From positions 1 to 64,000 of the forward strand of contig CALDUT010000016.1 in NCBI GenBank assembly GCA_937924775.1: DNA of 64,000 bases, given 5' to 3'. Below are positions 32,588 through 41,906 of this stretch, piece by piece. The DNA comes from an uncultured Gemmata sp. (GTDB taxonomy: Bacteria > Planctomycetota > Planctomycetia > Gemmatales > Gemmataceae). The notes below the pieces were generated by a model, which was not told the origin of the DNA, did no database searches, and saw nothing but the letters and a program-made list of their open reading frames with translations. A program made the translations under genes and the position numbers. Positions within the stretch are counted from its first letter, which is position 1, and each line of letters begins with the position of its first letter.

Positions 32588-33031
32588 ATGATCCGCGTTC
32601 AGAAGATTCTCTATCCCACCGATTTCTCCACTTACTCGAATCTCGCGTACTTCCACGCGGTGAGTTTGGCGGAGTTGCACGGGGCCAGCCTGACGATCCT
32701 CTACGTTCACGCTCCCGGTTCGCCGGGGGATGTGGCCCATTGGCGGAGCCTGTTGGAACAAGTTCGGCCGAATAACCCGCAAATTCCCGTGCAGCATGTC
32801 TTGCTCGAAGGCGACCCGGCCAGCGAGATCACCCGCTACGCCACTGACGCGGGGATGGATCTGATCGTGATTGGCACGCAAGGGCGAACCGGTGTGGATC
32901 GGCTGGTCCTCGGCAGTGTTGCCGAGCGTGTGATGCGGGAAGCCCCGTGTACAGTGCTGGTGGTGAAGTTGCCCAAAGGGGCCGGCTGCGGCCCGGCAGC
33001 GCACACGGTACCCACCCACCCTGCCGGTTAG
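32588..33031 (+). CDS. Universal stress protein family protein
   Basis: KILYPTDFSTYSNLAYFHAVSLA; DLIVIGTQGRTGVDRLVLGSVAERVMREAPCTVLVVK. Confidence 0.94.
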   Translation: MIRVQKILYPTDFSTYSNLAYFHAVSLAELHGASLTILYVHAPGSPGDVAHWRSLLEQVRPNNPQIPVQHVLLEGDPASEITRYATDAGMDLIVIGTQGRTGVDRLVLGSVAERVMREAPCTVLVVKLPKGAGCGPAAHTVPTHPAG

Positions 33032-33042
33032 CCGGAGGTACC

Positions 33043-33909
33043 ATGTCGGCATCCGAGGAAAAAGGGGCGCTGGCTTTACCGGGGTCTTTCCGGGGGTTCG
33101 TGGCCGCGGAACTGGCTTCGGCCGGCTGTACCATCGTCGACTGGGAACAACACGGGGTCAATATCCGTACCGCCGCGGGCGACGAGCAGTACATCGGCTT
33201 GGCGAACCTCTATCGCCGCGCCCGCCCCCGGCCTCCGGACGAATGGCCCACGCTCATTCGCGAATTCCTCGAACGACTCGCCCGCGCCCAAACTCACGAC
33301 ATTCCCACCGACCTCACAACGCTCGCGGATCGTTTACGCCCGCGGTTGGGCCGCCCCTTCGACCGCCGGCAAACGCACCCGTGGGCGGTACCCTTGGCCG
33401 GCACTCCCTTGGAAATCACCTTGGTGATCGACTTTCCGCACACGATGGCCTACGTCACCGACGCCATGCTGGCCCAAAGCCGCCAGCGCGGTGAGGATTT
33501 GCTCGCTATCGCCCTCGACAATCTACGGAAACTCACGCCGCCGGATTACTTGGAGCGGGTTTCGGACGAACTGGAGATCTCCGTGGGCAGCCTGGGGGAT
33601 GCCTACGACGCGGCCCGGGCCCTGATCGTGGAAGAACTGTTACCCGCAGCGCCCGCGGGGCATTGGTTGGCCATTCCCAGCCGCGATGAACTCGCCGTCT
33701 GGCCGGTGTCGCTGCCGGCCTTAGGCCGCATTCACATTCTCAAGATGTTTGCCGACGAGAACTACCACGAACACGCCTACCCCATCACCAACGACATCTT
33801 CTGGGTGTGGCGGGGCCGTTGGCACCCCTTCGGTGTGACACTCCAGGGGAACGACCTGGTGATCGACGCCCCCGAACCCTTTGGCGAAGCCCTCCGCGCA
33901 CTCGGTTAG
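33043..33909 (+). CDS. DUF1444-like protein
   Basis: 289-aa ORF. Pattern LVIDFPHTMAYVTDAML, ALDNLRKLT, GDAYDAARALIVEELLP, LAIPSRDEL resembles DUF1444/YtpQ, recalled rather than searched. Confidence 0.6.
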   Translation: MSASEEKGALALPGSFRGFVAAELASAGCTIVDWEQHGVNIRTAAGDEQYIGLANLYRRARPRPPDEWPTLIREFLERLARAQTHDIPTDLTTLADRLRPRLGRPFDRRQTHPWAVPLAGTPLEITLVIDFPHTMAYVTDAMLAQSRQRGEDLLAIALDNLRKLTPPDYLERVSDELEISVGSLGDAYDAARALIVEELLPAAPAGHWLAIPSRDELAVWPVSLPALGRIHILKMFADENYHEHAYPITNDIFWVWRGRWHPFGVTLQGNDLVIDAPEPFGEALRALG

Positions 33910-34050
33910 CCTATCCCGACGTTTTCCTCGCCTCGGACCGGCGGCTGCAGCCCCGCTGCAGCAACCCACGGAACACGGCAGGGTTCTTTCACCGGTGCGG
34001 AAACGGGACCTGACGGCTGACCCCCGATTGGGACGCTGTTCCGCCCGGGT

Positions 34051-35226
34051 TCATTTCGCGTCGTGGAGGAAGCGTTGGATGAGGTTGGCACTGGTCGCGG
34101 GATCGAAGGGGGCTTCGAAGTGCGCGAACGTTTCGTCGCCGCCGGCCGTGGCTGTGGCGATTTCTGCGGCTCGAGCCTGGAAATACGTACGGATCCGCTG
34201 GGCTGTGGCTTCGTCCGCGGCTCGGATCGTCAGTTGCAGCCGCGGGGTGTCGCCCAAACGCAACGCCAGGTGAGCCCCACGGCCGTCACGCACGGCCGGA
34301 AGCCATTCTTGGACGTTCGGGGGAGCCAACAGTTTCACCAGGGGCTTTTGCGTCCAATCGTTCCCATCGTCGGCGATGGCCCACAGGGCCGTGTCCGGGG
34401 GCAGCGTCGCGAATAGTCGGCTGAGGCGCACAGACGGGCCACCGGCGTCGGGATTGATCTTCGTGGCCGTCACCACGCTCTCGACCCATCCCAAAACCCA
34501 GATTGTGGACGAAAGACGAGCCAATGCCAGCGGCAGGGGGGAACCTTGCAATTGGATGTCGTAGTGCGGGGATTTGCCCGGGGCCGGCTTGGCGTGGAGC
34601 CGCTGAAGGAATGACTCTTCTGCGGTGAGCGGTTGATTCAACACCACCACCACCAGCGCTTGGGGGACATCGCCCGCCTCACCCAGAAAGGCCCCGCCCA
34701 CGAGATGATGAATCTGCGGCAACGGAATCCCCAATTGATCGAGCAGGGAGAAGAGCTGGGCCGGGATACCAGCTTCGGTGAATAACTCGCGGATCGGCTG
34801 CTGGCGGTGTTCGGCGAAGGCCAGAGCCGGGCCCGGTTGGAAGGCGAACACCATGTTGCAGCGTTCTGGGAGATAACCCAGCCCGGCTAATTCTCCAGGG
34901 GGTTGGACCTGAGGGGAGGACCGTTCGGGGGTGGGGGGCTGTGGCCGGGGCGTGAAGTACACGGCCAAACCGATCACGATCGCGAAAGCGGCCACCAGCG
35001 CCAGCCACTGGAACCGGGGCGCTGCGGCGGCGGGGGGCGGAGCGGCGGGTAACGTCGGGGAGGCGGGGGTGGGCAGAGGCGGGGGGGGGGAAGCTGCTGT
35101 TGTGTCGGCCTGACCGCGGAGGGGAAAACGATCACCGCAGCGGGGGCAGGTCGCCCGGCGATCGGCGGGCCAGCTCGCCAGCGTGAATTGCGAATTGCAC
35201 GAAGGACACGCCAACCGAACACTCAT
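34051..35226 (-). CDS. Zinc-ribbon membrane protein of unknown function
   Basis: N-terminal CPSCNSQF...CPRCGDRFPL; Pro-rich linker; TM segment WLALVAAFAIVIGLAVYF. Confidence 0.7.
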   Translation of the reverse strand: MSVRLACPSCNSQFTLASWPADRRATCPRCGDRFPLRGQADTTAASPPPPLPTPASPTLPAAPPPAAAAPRFQWLALVAAFAIVIGLAVYFTPRPQPPTPERSSPQVQPPGELAGLGYLPERCNMVFAFQPGPALAFAEHRQQPIRELFTEAGIPAQLFSLLDQLGIPLPQIHHLVGGAFLGEAGDVPQALVVVVLNQPLTAEESFLQRLHAKPAPGKSPHYDIQLQGSPLPLALARLSSTIWVLGWVESVVTATKINPDAGGPSVRLSRLFATLPPDTALWAIADDGNDWTQKPLVKLLAPPNVQEWLPAVRDGRGAHLALRLGDTPRLQLTIRAADEATAQRIRTYFQARAAEIATATAGGDETFAHFEAPFDPATSANLIQRFLHDAK

Positions 35227-35429
35227 ACGAAAACCTCGCGGCAGAGAGCTTTCTGCTATTGTTGGCCGCTCGTCCAGGAGTGGCTACACGCCGACGCCGC
35301 GATCCCCTCATCCCGCAGACCCATCGGCGACGCTCGGCCAGCTCCGGTTGCCCACGACAGAACCGGCGGATATACGAGTGGGAAAGCGTTGTCGCAAAAC
35401 CGCAGCGCATTCTCACAAAGGGTAGAACG

Positions 35430-36329
35430 ATGATCCCGCTCGATTTCTCTGGCAAGGTGGCCCTCGTGACCGGTGTGGGCGACAACAAAAGCTTCGCGTG
35501 GTACATCGGCAAAGCTCTGCAACAAGCCGGGGCCACCATTGTGTTGGCCGTGCATCCGCGGATGCTCACCATAGTGGAGAATCTGCTGACCTCGAGCGAC
35601 CCGGACGATGTGGCCCGGCGCAAGCTCCCCGATGGCTCCGAATTCCGCCCGGCGAAGATGCTTCGTTGCGATGTCAGTTACGACACCCTGGAGGATGTGA
35701 AGCTCGAGGAAATGCCCGAGGCCCAACGGCGGCATTACGCCAAATACACCGAAGATTACAGCGTCCGTGGAGTGGTGAACGCGGTGGGCCAGGAATTCGG
35801 CGGCATCGACATTCTCATCCACTCCGTGGCCTTCAGCCGGGAAGTGACCAAGCCTCTCATCGACACCAGCCGCAAAGCGTATCACGAAGCGATGAGCATC
35901 TCGGCGTATTCGCTGGTCAGTCTGGTGCGGGCCGCGGTGCCGTACATGGCGAACCGCCCGAGCGGGGCCAGCGTGGTAGGGCTCACATATGTCGCGGCTG
36001 AACGGGTCGTACCGCATTACGGCGGCGGTATGGCCACCTGCAAAGCCGCGTTGCAGATCGACGCCAAACAACTGGCGTGGTTTGTCGGCGATAAGAATAT
36101 CCGCGTCAACCTGATCTCGGCGGGCCCCTATGCCAGCCGGGCGGCCCGGGCGATCAATCCCGATTTCGATAAGCTCATTGCCCACGCTGCCGAACATTCG
36201 CCCCTGCGCCGCCCGATCGAACCTGAGGAAGTCGCTCATGCGACGCTGTACCTGTGTAGCCCCCTGGCCAGTGCGGTGACAGGTCAGATTCTTTATGTCG
36301 ATTGTGGCTACAATATCATGGCAACATAA
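35430..36329 (+). CDS. fabI: Enoyl-[acyl-carrier-protein] reductase, plant/chlamydial type
   Basis: KVALVTGVGDNKSFAWYIGKALQQAGA; DILIHSVAFSREVTKPL; VPHYGGGMATCKAALQIDAKQLAW; FDKLIAHAAEHSPLRRPIEPEEVAHATLYLCSPLASAVTGQILYVDCGYNIM. Confidence 0.92.
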   Translation: MIPLDFSGKVALVTGVGDNKSFAWYIGKALQQAGATIVLAVHPRMLTIVENLLTSSDPDDVARRKLPDGSEFRPAKMLRCDVSYDTLEDVKLEEMPEAQRRHYAKYTEDYSVRGVVNAVGQEFGGIDILIHSVAFSREVTKPLIDTSRKAYHEAMSISAYSLVSLVRAAVPYMANRPSGASVVGLTYVAAERVVPHYGGGMATCKAALQIDAKQLAWFVGDKNIRVNLISAGPYASRAARAINPDFDKLIAHAAEHSPLRRPIEPEEVAHATLYLCSPLASAVTGQILYVDCGYNIMAT

Positions 36330-36746
36330 TATTCAGGCGAATATAGGAATTCACTGGCCCTTTTCAGCTATAACCTTGTGTGGCCCTGGCTGGCCGGCGC
36401 CGGTGTTTGGGCAGCTCGCCCGGGGAGAAGCACTGGCTCAGACGCGGCTACCAAGACTCGCAACGGAAAGGCTCCGGGAGGCTGAAGTCCCCTTGGAGAT
36501 GGTCACAACGCGAAGGCCGTATCACGCGGGGGCGACCGCTGCGGCCATCCCTCCCAAGCTCCTCCAACAGGCGGGGCCCATGGAATCCTATCCAGCCGCG
36601 GAGTAGCCGCGGACGATGACCATATCCACCGAAGGGAAAAATTTCCCCCAAATTCCCGTTGCCGAATGGCCCGTGCTAACGTAATTTCTTTTCTAACTCG
36701 CCGTGCCGGCCAGGCCGCGAGTTACTGACAACTGACATCGGTGAGC

Positions 36747-36969
36747 ATCTTATCCAGAGTGGCTGAGGGGCCAGGCCCGACGACGCCACAGCAACCGGGT
36801 GAGAAAGCGTGACCGGTGATTCGTGATGCCCAACGGACCGACCGTACCCCGATTCTGGGGATTTCCACGAATCACGGCTCCCTCTTTCCGCTGCTGGTGC
36901 TAACTCCTGCCCGGCAAACGCCACAGGCGCGATTTATCGCCGCCGTGGTATGGCCGGGGAAGATAAGAT
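36747..36969 (+). ncRNA. SAM-I (S-box) riboswitch aptamer with extended P3 and P4
   Basis: P1 ATCTTATC (36747-36754) / GATAAGAT (36962-36969); conserved CAGAGTGGCTGAGGGGCCAGGCCCGACGACGCCACAGCAACC and GGTGCTAACTCCTGCCCGG; P2 GTGGC/GCCAC; extra P3 stem GTGATTCGTG (36816-36825) / CACGAATCAC (36866-36875). Confidence 0.9.
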
Positions 36970-37156
36970 CTCGCGTGGGGCATTCCCTCCACCGTTCTCT
37001 TATCTCACCGCACACCACTCCACGCGGTGGCGCAACTCTGGCTAAGTGATCCCCTGCTCCCGATCGGCCATACGCTCAAGTCCAAGTGGCATAACTACTT
37101 GTGACAATGGGCGTGTGAATGAACCACCGACCCGACCGATTCCGAGGAGGACTTCT

Positions 37157-38431
37157 GTGGCCAGTAACGACTTCGTTGTGGGTTTGAAGTGTCGCGTCTG
37201 CGGCAAGTTGTATCCGAAAACCGCGGCCCGGTTCTATTGTGACGACGACACCGGACCGCTCGAAGTCGCTTACGATTATGAGAAGGTCAAGCCCCACGTC
37301 AGCCGGGCGAAATTTCTCTCGCGTCCGCGTAATATGTGGCGCTACAAGGAGTTACTGCCGCTTGAAGGGGAACCGACCGTGGGCCCGCAGGTCGGGGGCA
37401 CCCCGTTGGTCCGGGCGGATCGCCTCGCCGATGCCTTGGGCGTGGAGCGGTTGTGGATCAAAAACGACGCGGTCAACTTCCCCACACTGTCGTTCAAAGA
37501 TCGGGTCGTGTCAGTCGCGTTGTCCAAGGCCCGCGAATTCGGGATGCGCATGGTCGGTTGTGCCAGCACGGGCAACCTGGCCAACAGTGTTGCGGCTTTG
37601 GGCTCGTCCGCGGGCTTGGAGACGGTCATTCTAGTTCCCGCGGACTTGGAGAAAACGAAAATCTACGGCACCGCGGTTTATGGCGCCAAGGTTGTGAAAG
37701 TTGCCGGTACCTACGACCAAGTCAACCGCCTCTGTACACAAATTGTACAGGAGTTCGGCTGGGGTTTTGTCAACGTCAATCTGCGGCCGTTCTACGCGGA
37801 AGGCTCCAAGACCGTCGGTTTCGAGATCGCCGAAGACCTCGGCTGGCGCTTCCCGCAGCATGTGGTTTGCCCGATGGCCGGCGGGGCTTTGATCGGCAAG
37901 ATTTACAAGGCCTTTCAAGAACTCCACGCCACCGGCATTGTGAACCAGGCACTGACCACCAAAATGTACGGGGCCCAAGCCAGCGGCTGTAACCCCATCA
38001 GCGATTGCGTCAAAAGCGGCCGTGAACGGCATAAACCGATCCGTACCCCCCATACCATCTGCAAAAGCCTCGCCATCGGCGACCCGGCCGATGGCTATTT
38101 TGCCGCCAAACTGATCCGCGAAACCGGCGGCTGGGCCGAAGATGTCAGCGACGCCGAAATCGTCGACGCCATGCTGCTATTGGCTCGGACCGAAGGCATT
38201 TTCGCCGAAACCGCCGGCGGTACCACGTTGGCCGTCACCAAAAAGCTCATCGAGCAAGGCCGTATCCCGCGCGATGAAGAAATCGTCGTCTGCATCACGG
38301 GCAATGGCCTCAAAACTCAAGACGCGGTCTTCCAAGCCCTGGAAGAACCGATCACCATCAAACCGACGCTGGCCGAGTTCAAAGCCCTCGCGGGGCTGGA
38401 AGAACCAGCGGCCGAACCGGCCTTGGTGTGA
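37157..38431 (+). CDS. thrC: Threonine synthase-like PLP enzyme (fold type II)
   Basis: N-terminal LKCRVCGKLYPKTA; PLP lysine FKDRVVSVALSKA; CASTGNLANSVAA; GTG start after GAGGAGG. Threonine synthase function is not assured given the context. Confidence 0.88.
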   Translation: MASNDFVVGLKCRVCGKLYPKTAARFYCDDDTGPLEVAYDYEKVKPHVSRAKFLSRPRNMWRYKELLPLEGEPTVGPQVGGTPLVRADRLADALGVERLWIKNDAVNFPTLSFKDRVVSVALSKAREFGMRMVGCASTGNLANSVAALGSSAGLETVILVPADLEKTKIYGTAVYGAKVVKVAGTYDQVNRLCTQIVQEFGWGFVNVNLRPFYAEGSKTVGFEIAEDLGWRFPQHVVCPMAGGALIGKIYKAFQELHATGIVNQALTTKMYGAQASGCNPISDCVKSGRERHKPIRTPHTICKSLAIGDPADGYFAAKLIRETGGWAEDVSDAEIVDAMLLLARTEGIFAETAGGTTLAVTKKLIEQGRIPRDEEIVVCITGNGLKTQDAVFQALEEPITIKPTLAEFKALAGLEEPAAEPALV

Positions 38432-38536
38432 CGACGTTCCAACCGCCTCCCGATCGCACGAAGGTTCACCCCGGTGGGACGTGCGACCGTGTGTGATCGA
38501 TCAGCCCGCCTGTGCGGTGAATAACTGGGAGAAGTC

Positions 38537-38809
38537 ATGGCGATCACGATTCAAATTCCTCCGCCGATGCGCGAACAAACCGGCGGTAAAGCCGAAGTGG
38601 TGGTGACCGGCGCGACCGTCCAAGCAGCGCTGGAGGATTTGATCCGGCAATATCCCGGTACCGCCACCAAACTGCTCGAGAATGGCAAAATCCGCCCCTA
38701 CATCAACGTGTTCGTCAACGACGAAGACATTCGCTATCTCGACGACATGGACACGAAATTGACCGATGGCGTGGTGGTGGCCCTCATTCCTGCAGTGGCC
38801 GGAGGCTGA
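38537..38809 (+). CDS. MoaD/ThiS-family ubiquitin-like sulfur carrier protein
   Basis: 90 aa; beta-grasp-like IRPYINVFVNDEDIRYLDDMDTKLTDGVVVALIPAVAGG with terminal Gly-Gly. Confidence 0.92.
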   Translation: MAITIQIPPPMREQTGGKAEVVVTGATVQAALEDLIRQYPGTATKLLENGKIRPYINVFVNDEDIRYLDDMDTKLTDGVVVALIPAVAGG

Positions 38810-38812
38810 CGC

Positions 38813-39142
38813 GTGCCTGAACCGTCGCCTGCGGAAGCCCCAGAAGGTGCCGCCGTCGTCCCGCTGATCCCGGCGGAACTCGGCGTTCACCCCCTGTTGC
38901 TGGCGGCCCTGCATGCGTATGTGTTTCTCGACGGCTCTGCGCCCGGGATCGTCCACCCGGCCGCCGCCGAGGAAGCCCTGCATTATCTCGTCACCTACTT
39001 GCAACGCCTGGAGGGAAGCGAACTGCGTCGCGTCCGCGAAGACATGGCCACCCTCGCCGCCTTCGCCAAAGCCGAAAAATGGCCCAAACAGCAAATTCGC
39101 TTCCTCCAAGAATTTCTGACTGAGAACGGAATCGGAAAGTAA
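38813..39142 (+). CDS. Hypothetical 109-aa protein in the sulfur-carrier cluster
   Basis: GTG-start ORF 3 nt after moaD/thiS-like gene; helical C-terminal half; no family recognised. Confidence 0.7.
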   Translation: MPEPSPAEAPEGAAVVPLIPAELGVHPLLLAALHAYVFLDGSAPGIVHPAAAEEALHYLVTYLQRLEGSELRRVREDMATLAAFAKAEKWPKQQIRFLQEFLTENGIGK

Positions 39143-39290
39143 CATCCATCAGCGGTGCCGGCGTGGCGGTGACCCGAACCGGCTCCGACCGCGTGGCCAC
39201 GGCCGGTCTCCCTCGCCGCGACATTGTCCGACGGGGGCCGAACCCCCGGTTGATACCGAGCCTATCGCTCGACGCTATCCCCGAAGCACC

Positions 39291-40346
39291 ATGATCGACA
39301 CCAACCCGCTCGAACGCTACTCACGGCAAATGCGCTTTCCCGCCTTGGGCAAAGCCGGACAGGAGAAGTTGCTCGCGTCGCGTGTCACGCTCTGCGGCTG
39401 CGGCGCTTTGGGCACGGTGCTGGCCAACATCCTCGTGCGGGCCGGCGTGGGGTTCCTGCGAGTGATCGACCGCGATTTCGTCGAGCCGTCGAACCTGCAA
39501 CGGCAGGTTCTCTTCGATGAATCCGACGTCACGAATAACCTGCCCAAAGCGGAAGCCGCCGCGATCAAACTCCGCCAGATCAATTCCACCGTGACCATCG
39601 AACCGATCGTGGCCGACATCAACCGGACCAACATCGAAGACTTCTGCCACGGCGCGGATGTGATTCTTGATGGCAGCGATAACTTCGAAATTCGTTACCT
39701 TATCAACGATGTGGCCATCAAGCACAATATCCCGTGGGTGTACGGCGGCGCTGTGGGCAGTCAAGGGATGACGATGACCATCATTCCCGGCCAGACACCC
39801 TGCTTGCGGTGCGTGTTTGAAGCCGCACCAGCCCCGGGCGAAACCGGGACCTGCGAAACCGCCGGTGTCCTGGCTCCCGCGGTCCAAATTGTGGCCAGTT
39901 ATCAGGCCACGGAAGCCATCAAACTCCTCTCCGGGAATGCCGCCGCGATCAACCGCGAACTGGTGATTCTCGATGTTTGGGAGAATACCCACCGGCGGGT
40001 GAAGATCGCCCCGCTGGCTGGCCGCAAAGGCGCGTGCCCGTGCTGTGCCCAACGGAACTTCGAGTGGCTCGACGGCGAACACGGGACGCAAACCACTGCA
40101 TTATGCGGCCGCAATGCGGTGCAAGTCAGCCACCGGGTGAAAGGCAAGCTCGACTTCGCCTATCTGGCAAGTGTCCTGAAGAATTCGGGGACCGTGACTT
40201 ACAACAAATTTTTGCTGAAGTTCCACCTCATCGAAAACGGCTCGCCCTACGAATTCACCGTCTTTGAAGATGGCCGGGCCATCATCAAAGGGACCGACGA
40301 ACCGGAGAAAGCCCGCACACTGTACGCCAAGTATGTCGGCCACTGA
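39291..40346 (+). CDS. MoeB/ThiF/HesA-family adenylyltransferase (E1-like)
   Basis: RYSRQMRFPALGKAGQEKLLASRVTLCGCGALG; NLQRQVLF; DGSDNFEIRYLINDV; CLRC...CPCC zinc ligands; no rhodanese domain. Confidence 0.95.
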   Translation: MIDTNPLERYSRQMRFPALGKAGQEKLLASRVTLCGCGALGTVLANILVRAGVGFLRVIDRDFVEPSNLQRQVLFDESDVTNNLPKAEAAAIKLRQINSTVTIEPIVADINRTNIEDFCHGADVILDGSDNFEIRYLINDVAIKHNIPWVYGGAVGSQGMTMTIIPGQTPCLRCVFEAAPAPGETGTCETAGVLAPAVQIVASYQATEAIKLLSGNAAAINRELVILDVWENTHRRVKIAPLAGRKGACPCCAQRNFEWLDGEHGTQTTALCGRNAVQVSHRVKGKLDFAYLASVLKNSGTVTYNKFLLKFHLIENGSPYEFTVFEDGRAIIKGTDEPEKARTLYAKYVGH

Positions 40347-40658
40347 CGCGATAAAATGGAAGTGAGTGGATTCGACGCGGGCCCAAAATGCCCGAAAAAC
40401 TCCGTGAATCTGGCATCCCTGGCGGCAGCGAAGCGCGCGTCAGTCTGGGTGACCGGGAGTGGTCGAAGGGCTGCCCCGCGGGTGTTGGGGGCCGCCGAGC
40501 AACCGCCTTGCAGCGGTCTTCTGAGACGCAAAGGGGCTTTTGCGGAGCAATGGGATAAACTGCGGCCACCCCGCCTGGGTTCTCGGACCTGAGGAATACC
40601 GCCGCCCGGAGTGTTGAAGCCTCGGCGATCCGCCCAATTGGCAACCTCATCAAGAACT

Positions 40659-41804
40659 ATGATTTACCTTGATAACGCAGCGACGAGTTTCCCCAAGCCT
40701 GAAGGCGTGTACGCCGCGATGGACCGCTTCGCCCGACATTCGCTAGCCAACCCCGGCCGTTCCGGGCACAAAATGGCTCTCGAATCCGAACATGCCCTCG
40801 CCGACGCACGCCACCGCCTCAACCGCTTCTTCAACGGCAAAAACCCCGATCGCTGGGCCTTCACCCTCAACTGTACCGATGCCCTCAACATGGCCTTCAA
40901 AGGCCTTTTGCGAGAAGGCGATCATGTTATCACCACCAATCTGGAACACAACAGTGTTTCCCGACCGTTGGTGGCTCTGGCCGAAGCGCAGCACATCACC
41001 CTGACCCGGGTCGCGGCGGATGCCGGCGGGAGCATCGATCCCGACGCGATCCGTGTCGCGATCACGCCCAAAACCCGGCTCATCGCCCTGACGCACGCCA
41101 GTAACGTTCTGGGAACGATTCAACCGGTGGCCGACGTCGGCCGGATCGCCCGCGAACATGATGTGCTTTTTCTGGTCGATGCCGCCCAAACCGCGGGGGT
41201 GATCCCAATCGACATCCACGATATGTGCATCGACTTGCTCGCGTTGCCCGGACACAAATCCCTCCTGGGCCCCACCGGAACGGGGGCGCTCTACGTCGGC
41301 AGCCGGGCCCACCTGCGACCCTGGCGCGAAGGCGGCACCGGCGGGGATTCGCTCACCCCCACGCAACCAACCGATTACCCGCACTACCTCGAAGGCGGCA
41401 CCCCCAACGTGCTGGGGATCGTCGGGCTGACCGCCGGGCTTGACTTTGTTGAAGAACGCGGCGTGGAAGCCCTGCACAAACACGAACGGGCACTCTGCGA
41501 TCGCTTGTGGCAGGCACTGCAGGAGTTGCCGGGTTTCGAAGTGTTCGGCCACGCCGACGCCACGCGGCGCGTCGGCACGCTCAGCTTCCGCTGCGCGGTA
41601 CTGCCAGCACCCGAGTTGGCCGGTGTTCTCGATCAGTCGTTCGACATCGCCGTGCGGCCGGGGCTGCATTGTGCCCCCTACATTCACAAAGCCCTCGGGA
41701 CCGCGCCCGATGGGTTAGTCCGCGTCAGCGTGGGCCCCTTCAACACCCCGGCCGACATCGACCAACTGATCGTGGCGTTGCAGGAAATCACTGGCGGAGT
41801 CTGA
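40659..41804 (+). CDS. Cysteine desulfurase / class V aminotransferase
   Basis: MIYLDNAATSFPKPEGV; TTNLEHNSVSRPL; VDAAQTAGVIPIDI; LALPGHKSLLGPTGTGALYV. Confidence 0.93.
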   Translation: MIYLDNAATSFPKPEGVYAAMDRFARHSLANPGRSGHKMALESEHALADARHRLNRFFNGKNPDRWAFTLNCTDALNMAFKGLLREGDHVITTNLEHNSVSRPLVALAEAQHITLTRVAADAGGSIDPDAIRVAITPKTRLIALTHASNVLGTIQPVADVGRIAREHDVLFLVDAAQTAGVIPIDIHDMCIDLLALPGHKSLLGPTGTGALYVGSRAHLRPWREGGTGGDSLTPTQPTDYPHYLEGGTPNVLGIVGLTAGLDFVEERGVEALHKHERALCDRLWQALQELPGFEVFGHADATRRVGTLSFRCAVLPAPELAGVLDQSFDIAVRPGLHCAPYIHKALGTAPDGLVRVSVGPFNTPADIDQLIVALQEITGGV

Positions 41805-41906
41805 CCCCCTGCGCTGCCCGCGAGCGACCGGTGCCAAAGAACAGTTTCAGGGAAAAAACCTGGGATCGGTGTAACTACGATGGCCGGCTTAGGCGGAGTT
41901 CCAGCG

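Noticed and set aside
40347-40658. GC-rich 312-nt gap before the cysteine desulfurase considered as a structured RNA (e.g. SRP RNA)
   Set aside because: The diagnostic SRP GGAAGGAAGCAGCC-type loop and other known RNA signatures are absent.
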